From JBCDBY01 sp039182715 (GTDB taxonomy: Bacteria; Planctomycetota; PLA2): a stretch of DNA of 11,583 bases. Positions 1-6,216 of this stretch are shown piece by piece; position 1 is the first letter of the stretch; the number at the start of each line of letters is the position of its first letter. A program made the translations under genes and the position numbers. The stretch is from positions 1 through 11,583 of the forward strand of contig JBCDBY010000130.1 in assembly GCA_039182715.1 (NCBI GenBank), given 5' to 3'. A model generated the notes under the pieces. That model had not been told where the DNA came from. It ran no database searches and saw nothing but the letters and a program-made list of their open reading frames with translations.

Positions 1-1
1 C

Positions 2-706
<705 letters not shown>

Positions 707-710
707 TCCG

Positions 711-2012
711 ATGCCGGAAGCCATCGATCGCTACCTCACCGCCTTCGAGGCGGTCGAGAAGGAGCACGGGCAGGACAAGGTCCACCCGCTCCGGAAAGCC
801 GCGGTGTCCCGCCTCGCCGACATGGGCCTGCCCCACGGCCGCATGGAGGAGTGGCGCTTCACCGACATCAAGCCGATCCGCAACGCGGAGCTGCCGGTCG
901 CCGGCCCCACCACCAACGGCGTGGCCGACGTCTCGGCGTGGAGCTTCGGCGACGAGTTCGCGCTGCGCCTCGTGCTGGTCGACGGCCACTATCGCGCCGA
1001 CCTTTCGACGGACGGCGAGCTGCCGGAAGGCGTGAAGGTGAAGAGCCTGGCGCAGGCGCTCGAGGAGGACAGCGAGATCGTGCTCGCGCACCTCGGCAAG
1101 TACGCGCACAAGGACGACCGCGCGTTCGTCGCCATGAACACCGCGTTCCTGCGCGACGGCGCCTTCGTCTACCTGCCGAAGAACGCCGTGGTCGAGCAGC
1201 CGATCCACGTGCTGCACCTCTCCACCGGCGGCAAGAGCAGCTTCCCGCGCCACCTCTTCGTGGCCAAGGAGGGCTCGCAGGCCACCATCGTCGAGAGCTT
1301 CCACTCGCTGTCGGACGCGCAGAGTTTCGTGAACACCGTCGCCGAAATCGTCGTCGACGCGAACGCGAACCTCGACCACACCACGCTTCAGCTGGAGAAC
1401 GAATCGGCGCTGCACACGCACGCCATCCAGATCCACCAGGGTCGCGACTCGAACTACTCCAACCACAAGATCACCCTCGGCGGCCACCTCACGCGGAACG
1501 ACGTCGACAGCGTGCTCGCGGCGGAGAACATCTGCTGCACGCTGAACGGCCTCTACCACACGCGCGGCAAGCAGCACGTCGACAACCACACCCGCCTCGA
1601 GCACCGGGAGCCCCACTGCGAGAGCCACGAGCTCTACAAGGGCATCCTGGACGACACGAGCAGCGGCGTGTTCAGCGGCAAGATCCACGTGTTCGAGGAC
1701 GCGCAGAAGACTGACGCCAAGCAGAGCAACGCCAACCTGCTGCTCACCGACACGGCGGTGGTCGATGCGAAGCCGCAGCTGGAGATCTACGCGGACGACG
1801 TGCGCTGCACGCACGGCGCGGTCGTGGGCCAGCTGGACCCGAACGCGCTCTTCTACCTGCGCTCGCGCGGCATTCCGGCCGAGCAGGCGCGCAACATGCT
1901 CATCCGGGCGTTCGCCTCGGACGTGGCGCACCGCATTCCGGTGGCGTCGGTCCGCCATGCGGTGGACGCGCTCCTGAAGGATCGCCTCCCCGGCGGCCGG
2001 ATGGACCAGTAG
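711..2012 (+). CDS. sufD: SufD, SufBCD scaffold subunit
   Basis: Scaffold protein that pairs with SufB and is driven by SufC; the SufB-SufD interface is where the nascent Fe-S cluster forms. The 433 residues match the family length. The C-terminal half is the SufB/SufD beta-helix core, with the blocks HTHAIQIHQGRDSNYSNHKI, CCTLNGLYHTRGKQHVDNHT, SGVFSGKIHVFEDAQKTDA and CTHGAVVGQLDPNALFYLRS. His368, in CTHGA, lies where Escherichia coli SufD has its interface histidine (His360); this equivalence is from family knowledge, not an alignment run. It is called SufD rather than SufB because of its shorter length, a variable N-terminal helical part (SRLADMGLPHGRMEEWRFTD, typical of SufD), and its place between sufC and sufS. 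The ATG at 711 has no close Shine-Dalgarno sequence, so translation may be coupled to sufC, whose stop is 4 bp upstream. Confidence 0.95.
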   Translation: MPEAIDRYLTAFEAVEKEHGQDKVHPLRKAAVSRLADMGLPHGRMEEWRFTDIKPIRNAELPVAGPTTNGVADVSAWSFGDEFALRLVLVDGHYRADLSTDGELPEGVKVKSLAQALEEDSEIVLAHLGKYAHKDDRAFVAMNTAFLRDGAFVYLPKNAVVEQPIHVLHLSTGGKSSFPRHLFVAKEGSQATIVESFHSLSDAQSFVNTVAEIVVDANANLDHTTLQLENESALHTHAIQIHQGRDSNYSNHKITLGGHLTRNDVDSVLAAENICCTLNGLYHTRGKQHVDNHTRLEHREPHCESHELYKGILDDTSSGVFSGKIHVFEDAQKTDAKQSNANLLLTDTAVVDAKPQLEIYADDVRCTHGAVVGQLDPNALFYLRSRGIPAEQARNMLIRAFASDVAHRIPVASVRHAVDALLKDRLPGGRMDQ

Positions 2013-2023
2013 ACAACTTCACC

Positions 2024-3259
2024 GTGGCATCTTCAGCGGCCGGCTTCGACGTCTCCGCCATTCGCGCCCAGTTCCCGGTGCTGCGGATGGAGGTGCGAGG
2101 CCGGCCGCTCGTCTATCTGGACAACGCGGCGACCAGCCAGAAGCCGCAGGCGGTCCTCGACGCGATCGACCGCTACTACGAGCGCGGCAACGCCAACGTG
2201 CATCGCGGCGTGCACCACCTGAGCCAGGTCGCGACCGAAGGCTACGAGGGCGCGCGCGACAAGGTGCGTGACTGGCTGCATGCCGCGGCCCGCGAGGAGA
2301 TCATCTGGACGCGCGGCGCGACCGAGGCGATCAACCTCGTCGCGCAGGCGTGGATGCGGCCCCGCGTGAAGCCGGGCGACGAGGTCCTCCTCACGACGAT
2401 GGAGCACCACTCCAACATCGTGCCGTGGCAGCTGCTGCGCGAGCAGACCGGGCTCGAGCTCAAGGTGGCGCCGATCGACGACGCCGGCACGCTCGATCTC
2501 GATGCGTTCGAGGCGCTGCTCTCCGACCGTACGCGCCTGGTCTCCGTCGTCCACGTGTCGAATTCCATCGGCACCGTGAACCCAGTCGAGACGATCGTCG
2601 CGATGGCGCACGAGCGCGGCATCCCGGTGCTGCTCGACGGCGCGCAGTCGATGCCGCACATGCGCGTCGACGTGCAGGACCTGGGATGCGATTTCTACAC
2701 CTTCTCCGGGCACAAGATGTTCGGCCCGACCGGCATCGGCGTGCTCTGGGGAAGGCGCGAGCGGCTTGAGGAGATGGAGCCGTGGCACGGCGGCGGCGAC
2801 ATGATCAAGCGCGTCACCTTCGACAAGACGCTCTTCAACGACCTCCCCTACCGCTTCGAGGCGGGCACGCCGCATATCGAGGGCGCGACCGGCCTGGGCG
2901 CCGCCGTCTCGTGGATGGCGCAGGTCGACCTCGAAGGCGCGGCGGCGCACGAGGAGTCGCTGCGCGCGCACGCCGAGGAGCAGCTCGCCGAGGTGCCGGG
3001 ACTGCGCCTGATCGGCACCGCGCCGGGCAAGGCGAGCGTCGTCTCGTTCGTGCTCGAACAGGCGCACGCGCACGACGTCGGCCAGATCCTCGACGACGAG
3101 GGTGTCGCCGTGCGCGTCGGTCACCACTGCACGCAGCCGCTCATGCAGCGCTTCGGCGTGCCGGCGACGGTACGCGCCTCGTTTTCCTTCTACAACGACC
3201 ACGACGACGTGGACCGGCTCGTCGAAGCCGTGAAGCGCGTCGCTACAATGTTTGCCTGA
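2024..3259 (+). CDS. sufS: SufS, group II cysteine desulfurase
   Basis: PLP enzyme that converts L-cysteine to L-alanine and holds the sulfur as a persulfide for transfer to SufU. The 411 residues fit the family. The N-terminal region FDVSAIRAQFPVL followed by VYLDNAATSQKP is characteristic. Lys231 in FSGHKMFGPTG is the expected Schiff-base lysine. The PLP-binding histidine block is TTMEHHSNIVPW, and the substrate region includes RGVHHLS. Cys369 in RVGHHCTQPLM is the persulfide cysteine, in the short-loop context of group II enzymes. The C-terminus ATVRASFSFYNDHDDVDRLV is also family-typical. The GTG at 2024 was chosen because the family N-terminus begins shortly after it; no clear ribosome site is visible and sufD ends 11 bp upstream. 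The stop TGA overlaps the ATG of a four-codon frame leading to sufU. No transfer or damage is apparent. Confidence 0.96.
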   Translation: MASSAAGFDVSAIRAQFPVLRMEVRGRPLVYLDNAATSQKPQAVLDAIDRYYERGNANVHRGVHHLSQVATEGYEGARDKVRDWLHAAAREEIIWTRGATEAINLVAQAWMRPRVKPGDEVLLTTMEHHSNIVPWQLLREQTGLELKVAPIDDAGTLDLDAFEALLSDRTRLVSVVHVSNSIGTVNPVETIVAMAHERGIPVLLDGAQSMPHMRVDVQDLGCDFYTFSGHKMFGPTGIGVLWGRRERLEEMEPWHGGGDMIKRVTFDKTLFNDLPYRFEAGTPHIEGATGLGAAVSWMAQVDLEGAAAHEESLRAHAEEQLAEVPGLRLIGTAPGKASVVSFVLEQAHAHDVGQILDDEGVAVRVGHHCTQPLMQRFGVPATVRASFSFYNDHDDVDRLVEAVKRVATMFA

Positions 3260-3273
3260 TGTCCGAGCAGTAA
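3259..3273 (+). other. Four-codon overlapping reading frame between sufS and sufU
   Basis: The sufS stop overlaps an ATG (TGATG at 3257-3261). That ATG opens Met-Ser-Glu-Gln-stop, and its TAA overlaps the sufU ATG (TAATG at 3271-3275). The result is two successive stop-start overlaps that could pass ribosomes from sufS to sufU by reinitiation. The first codons (atgtccgag) resemble the sufU start (atgtctgaa), so this may be a relic of a small duplication or an old start region. Whether it is translated is unknown. Confidence 0.4.
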
Positions 3274-3707
3274 TGTCTGAATTGCGCGAGCTCTACCAGC
3301 AGGTCATTCTCGACCACAACAAGACGCCGCGGAACTACCGCAAGCTCGAACCGTGCGACCACGACGCCGAGGGCTTCAATCCGCTGTGCGGCGACGAGGT
3401 GCACGTCTTCTTGAACCTTGTCGACGGCCGCATCGACGAGATCACCTTCCAGGGCGAGGGCTGCGCCATCTCCAAGGCCTCGGCCTCGATGATGACCGAC
3501 GCGCTCAAGGGCAAGACCCCCGACGAGGCGCGCGCGCTCTTCGAGGAGTTCCAGGCGATGGTCACCTGCGGGTTACCGGCGCCCGGCAAGCTCGCCGTCT
3601 TCATGGGCGTGCGCGAGTTCCCCATGCGCGTGAAGTGCGCCACCCTCGCCTGGCACACGATGAAGGCCGCCCTCGACGGCGACCAAAGTAAAGCGACCAC
3701 CGAATAG
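3273..3707 (+). CDS. sufU: SufU, zinc-dependent sulfurtransferase for SufS
   Basis: IscU-like protein that takes persulfide sulfur from SufS by zinc-ligand exchange and hands it on to the SufBCD scaffold. The 144 residues include the expected zinc ligands: Cys39 and Asp41 (PLCGDEV), Cys64 (GEGCAISKAS) and Cys122 (RVKCATLAW). An insertion between the second and third cysteines (about 81-105) separates SufU from true IscU scaffolds. The N-terminus MSELRELYQQVILDHNKTPR is the standard SufU start, so the ATG at 3273 is preferred over an in-frame TTG at 3252 that lies inside sufS. No Shine-Dalgarno is present and the start is TAATG-coupled to the tiny upstream frame. Its position directly after sufS matches the functional pair; no sufE is seen in the window. 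Confidence 0.95.
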   Translation: MSELRELYQQVILDHNKTPRNYRKLEPCDHDAEGFNPLCGDEVHVFLNLVDGRIDEITFQGEGCAISKASASMMTDALKGKTPDEARALFEEFQAMVTCGLPAPGKLAVFMGVREFPMRVKCATLAWHTMKAALDGDQSKATTE

Positions 3708-3713
3708 CACCAC

Positions 3714-3748
3714 ACGTCGAACGTCTCACGTCGAACGTCCAACATTCC
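3714..3748 (+). repeat. Heptanucleotide tandem repeat, ACGTCNN type
   Basis: The 51-bp gap between sufU and sufT holds consecutive 7-bp units ACGTCGA, ACGTCTC, ACGTCGA, ACGTCCA and a degenerate ACATTCC. The first four also form two 14-bp copies differing at the last base (3713-3726 and 3727-3740). ACGT is self-complementary, so units can pair in either strand, but no long stable stem forms. The array ends 1 bp before the GGAG ribosome site of sufT. Function is unknown; short tandem heptamers between genes are known from other bacteria. Confidence 0.6.
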
Positions 3749-3758
3749 TGGAGCAGCC

Positions 3759-4079
3759 ATGCCCGACGTCAACACGGAAGAACTCAAAGAGAAGGTCATC
3801 GAGGTCCTGAAGACGGTCTTCGACCCCGAGATCCCCGTGAACATCTACGACATGGGCATGATCTACGAGGTGCGCGCCGAGGAGAACGGCTACGTCTACG
3901 TGAAGATGACGCTGACGAGCCCCGCCTGCCCCGTCGCCGGCACGCTGCCCCCCGAGGTGGAGCAGAAGGTCGCCGGCACCGAAGGCGTCTCCGACGCCAA
4001 GGTCGAACTGGTCTGGGAACCCACCTGGAACCAGTCGATGCTGAGCGAAGCGGCGAAGCTGCAGCTCGGGCTGATGTAG
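3759..4079 (+). CDS. sufT: SufT, MIP18/DUF59-family Fe-S maturation factor
   Basis: Small (106 residues) DUF59/MIP18/PaaD-like protein of the SufT subgroup, which supports Fe-S protein maturation, probably in cluster transfer to target proteins. Visible hallmarks are FDPEIPVNIYDMGMIYEV (21-38), the TLTSPACPVA motif with conserved Cys57, and the terminal VWEPTWNQSMLSEAAKLQLG that marks SUF-associated members. GGAG at 3750-3753 lies 5 nt before the ATG, the clearest ribosome site in the operon, fitting its larger distance from sufU (51 bp). It is the last gene of the SUF operon and faces a convergent gene 46 bp beyond. PaaD-like or general MIP18 function is the alternative, but the operon context strongly favours SufT. 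Confidence 0.9.
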   Translation: MPDVNTEELKEKVIEVLKTVFDPEIPVNIYDMGMIYEVRAEENGYVYVKMTLTSPACPVAGTLPPEVEQKVAGTEGVSDAKVELVWEPTWNQSMLSEAAKLQLGLM

Positions 4080-4091
4080 CGGGCGAATCCC

Positions 4092-4145
4092 CGCGCGTGC
4101 GGCGACGCGCGCCGCATCCCGATCATCACGGCCGTCGGATGCGGC
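4092..4145. terminator. Paired hairpins between convergent genes, possible bidirectional terminator
   Basis: Two perfect inverted repeats lie side by side. CGCGCGT (4092-4098) pairs with ACGCGCG (4105-4111) around a 6-nt loop, and GCCGCATCC (4111-4119) pairs with GGATGCGGC (4137-4145) around a 17-nt loop. They start 13 bp after the sufT stop, and the second spans the stop codon of the minus-strand gene (4126-4128). Neither is followed by a T-run on either strand, so this is not a classic intrinsic terminator. The stems could instead shield both 3' ends or slow polymerase. Confidence 0.4.
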
Positions 4146-6027
4146 AGTCCGGAAGTGCGCGCTGCAACCGGTCGACGCCTTGCGACGTCACCTTCGTGCC
4201 CTTCAGGTCGAGGTACTTGAGGTTGACCAGACCAAGCAAGTGCTCGATGCCTTCGTCGCCGATCTCGTTCTCATCGAGATCGAGCCGCTCCAGCGCGGTG
4301 AGACCGGCGAGGTGCTTCACGCCTTTCGACGTGATACCGGTCTGATCGAGGCGAAGCGTCTTCAGCGCACGCAGATTGGAGAGGTGCGCGAGGCCGTCGT
4401 CGTCGAGGTCGGTCTCGTCCAGCCCCAACGTCTCGAGCCGGTCGAGGCCGGCGAGAAATGGGAGACCCTCGGCGTCGACCGGCGTCTCGCCGAGGTTGAG
4501 CCGACGCAGTTTCTTCAGATTCGCGATGTGCCGTAGATCCCCGCCGCGGACGTCGCTATCGTTCAGCTCCAGCTCCTCCAGCTGCGTGAGGTTCTTCGCG
4601 CCGGCCAGTCCGCCCGACGCGAGTCGATCGAGCACGAGCTTGCGCAGCGAACGCGCGCCCTCGAGGTGCCGAAGCGCGTCCGCCGAGACCCGGATGTCGC
4701 GCGACTCCAGCTCCACGAGCGCCGGGAGACGGCCGAAGTGCTCGAACACGCCGTCGGACATCGATTTGGTCTCGAATCGAAGGCGCTCGAGCGTCGCGAT
4801 CCGCGCGATGACCGGCGCGGAGGCCTCCGTCGCTTTCGTGTCGTGCATGGAGAGCGAACGCAGCGACAGGCCGGCCAGGTGTTCGATCCCGGCATCGGTC
4901 ACCGATGTGCGCGACACGTTCAGGGTGCGCAACGCTCCCATCGCTCCGATCACCGCCAGGCCCTCGTCGTCCAGCTCCGCGCCGAAGAGATCGATCGTGT
5001 GGATGCCCCCGACCTCGGCGAGCAACGCGAGAACGGACTTCGGATTGCCCCTGCGCAGCTGCACCGCGGTGATCGGTCCCTCGGGGAGCTCGTCCCTGCT
5101 TGCGAAGTAGCGCAGCGTCTCCCCTTCGCGGGCGAAGCCGACCTGACCGCCTGCTTCGAAGACCGCGCGCAGAACATCGTCCCGCCTGCTGGATGCCGAC
5201 GCCAGCGCGCGCGGCGCCTCGATGGCGGGCGTCTGCGCTTCCTCGAGTCGGGGCTCCGGCGTGGAGGAAGCGTCCGGGAGCGGATCGGCTATCCGCGCGG
5301 CCTCGGTGCGCGGAATGGCGGTTTTCCCGGCATCCCGTTGCTGGTAGAGCAGGACGCCCGCACCCGCCACGCAAAGCGCGATGACGGCGACGATCTTCTT
5401 CATGAGAATGACTCCCGTAATGGCCTTGGTCGTGCCGCCGATCAGCGCCGCTTCCCCACGACCGTGGAGAAGCGGGAGAGCGGCGACGAGCGCGCCCACC
5501 TTGGACCCCGCCTTGACGCGCATGCGCTCGATGCCGCGATGGACGCGAATCCGGCAGGCGTTGACCGAAGCGCCGGTGATGTGCGCGATGTCCTCGTAGT
5601 CGAGGTCGTGCAGAAACCGGAGAACGACGGCCTCGCGCTGGGGCTCGGGTAGCTCGCCGAGCAACGACTCGACCGCCTCCCGGCTTTCGAGGTCGTCCGA
5701 CGCGCGGGACCGCAGCGGCGGTGCGGCGCGCTCGTGTTTCGCACGCCGTGCACCGGCGCGGCGCAGCATCTTGGCGTGCAGCACGAGGTATCGTCCGAGC
5801 CACGCCCGGAGACCGACCTCGATGGGCCGGTCCGAAGCCTCGGCGGCGAGCGCGGCGACGGCCTGCTGCACGATGTCATCGGCGTCGGCGTCATGCAGCC
5901 CGAGACGCCGCGCGAAGTCGGCCGCGAATCGCAAGTGCGGTCGCACCAGATCCGCGAAGACGGCATCGTCGCGGTCTCGCCGCCACGCGCGCCACAGGAT
6001 TCGGTCGGCTTCGCTCGTTTCGCTCAC
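4126..6027 (-). CDS. Membrane-tethered ECF sigma factor with extracytoplasmic leucine-rich repeats
   Basis: One polypeptide (633 residues) joins a transcription sigma factor to an outside sensor-like domain. Residues about 11-90 are sigma region 2 (DADADDIVQQAV is the region 2.2 signature). Residues about 115-172 are region 4, with the HTH around LDYEDIAHITGASVNACRIR. A linker leads to Lys210-Lys211 and a membrane helix (about 212-227); the lysines predict sigma inside, C-terminus outside. After a Pro/Ala/Glu-rich linker (231-280) come about twelve 24-residue leucine-rich repeats (341-633) of the LxxLxLxxTxVTDxGLxHLxxL type, ending in a LQRALPDCRI cap common in planctomycetes. The GTG at 6027 was chosen: GAGGGGG precedes it and the N-terminus then matches normal ECF length. 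The alternative is an ATG at 6102, adding 25 basic residues, with GGAGG 11 nt upstream. The signal and regulon are unknown. Sigma activity could be tethered or need proteolytic release. Confidence 0.85.
   Translation of the reverse strand: MSETSEADRILWRAWRRDRDDAVFADLVRPHLRFAADFARRLGLHDADADDIVQQAVAALAAEASDRPIEVGLRAWLGRYLVLHAKMLRRAGARRAKHERAAPPLRSRASDDLESREAVESLLGELPEPQREAVVLRFLHDLDYEDIAHITGASVNACRIRVHRGIERMRVKAGSKVGALVAALPLLHGRGEAALIGGTTKAITGVILMKKIVAVIALCVAGAGVLLYQQRDAGKTAIPRTEAARIADPLPDASSTPEPRLEEAQTPAIEAPRALASASSRRDDVLRAVFEAGGQVGFAREGETLRYFASRDELPEGPITAVQLRRGNPKSVLALLAEVGGIHTIDLFGAELDDEGLAVIGAMGALRTLNVSRTSVTDAGIEHLAGLSLRSLSMHDTKATEASAPVIARIATLERLRFETKSMSDGVFEHFGRLPALVELESRDIRVSADALRHLEGARSLRKLVLDRLASGGLAGAKNLTQLEELELNDSDVRGGDLRHIANLKKLRRLNLGETPVDAEGLPFLAGLDRLETLGLDETDLDDDGLAHLSNLRALKTLRLDQTGITSKGVKHLAGLTALERLDLDENEIGDEGIEHLLGLVNLKYLDLKGTKVTSQGVDRLQRALPDCRIRRP
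5401..5416 (-). promoter_or_regulatory. Candidate internal ribosome site and ATG ahead of the membrane helix (LRR gene)
   Basis: Reading on the minus strand, GGGAG (5416-5412) is followed after 8 nt by an in-frame ATG (5403-5401) that begins MKKIVAVIALCVAG. This looks like the N-terminus of a standalone membrane-anchored protein. Starting here would give a 425-residue product with the membrane helix and all leucine-rich repeats but no sigma regions. The same arrangement occurs at the same place in the neighbouring fusion gene. Use of the site is not shown. Confidence 0.45.
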
Positions 6028-6101
6028 TACCCCCTCTTGCCGCTGCGCGCCTCGCCATTTCCGGATCTTTGTCGTTCGTCCGCGGAGGCTGGCCGCGGTC
6101 A

Positions 6102-6132
6102 TCGTAAGGCAAGCCTCCGCAGCGCCTTACGA
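6102..6132. promoter_or_regulatory. Perfect 9-bp inverted repeat upstream of the LRR sigma gene
   Basis: TCGTAAGGC (6102-6110) and GCCTTACGA (6124-6132) are exact reverse complements separated by 13 nt. Reading on the minus strand, the loop contains GGAGG and the 3' arm ends on the A of the upstream candidate ATG (6102). It could be an operator for a dimeric regulator or an RNA hairpin in the leader that presents or hides the ribosome site. With the preferred GTG start at 6027 it lies about 75 nt upstream, in the leader or promoter zone. Confidence 0.45.
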
Positions 6133-6158
6133 CCACAGAGAAAGGTTGGAGCAGCTCC

Positions 6159-6204
6159 CATGCGACGGTGCATCGAACAGACTCGACGCTGGATGCGTCG
6201 CATG
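6159..6204 (-). terminator. Hairpin after the carboxypeptidase-regulatory-type sigma gene, probable terminator
   Basis: CATGCGAC (6159-6166) pairs perfectly with GTCGCATG (6197-6204). After a 3-nt bulge, GCATC (6170-6174) pairs with GATGC (6192-6196), giving 13 bp around a 17-nt loop. On the minus strand it begins 12 nt after the TAG of the upstream gene. About 10 nt beyond it is a pyrimidine-rich stretch (cctttctct), not a true T-run. It likely ends or protects the upstream transcript. The 189 bp between the two sigma genes hold this hairpin, an 11-bp odd palindrome at 6148-6158 and the inverted repeat at 6102-6132. Confidence 0.45.
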
Positions 6205-6216
6205 ACGCGCGCTCGG

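Noticed and set aside
2033..3202. A 389-codon minus-strand frame opposite sufS
   Set aside because: It is a shadow of the well-conserved SufS coding frame.
5371..5403. Possible lipobox (VIALC) in the hydrophobic segment of the LRR fusion
   Set aside because: Leu at the -1 position and a very short hydrophobic stretch before Cys do not fit the lipoprotein rule; a membrane anchor is the better reading.
6126..6150. ECF-type promoter (AAC ... CGT) on the minus strand upstream of the LRR sigma gene
   Set aside because: AAC and CGT are present but only about 13 nt apart, shorter than the usual 16-17 nt.
6148..6158. Odd palindrome GGAGC-A-GCTCC in the intergenic region
   Set aside because: Five-base arms with a single central base are expected often by chance in GC-rich DNA; not enough to call an operator.
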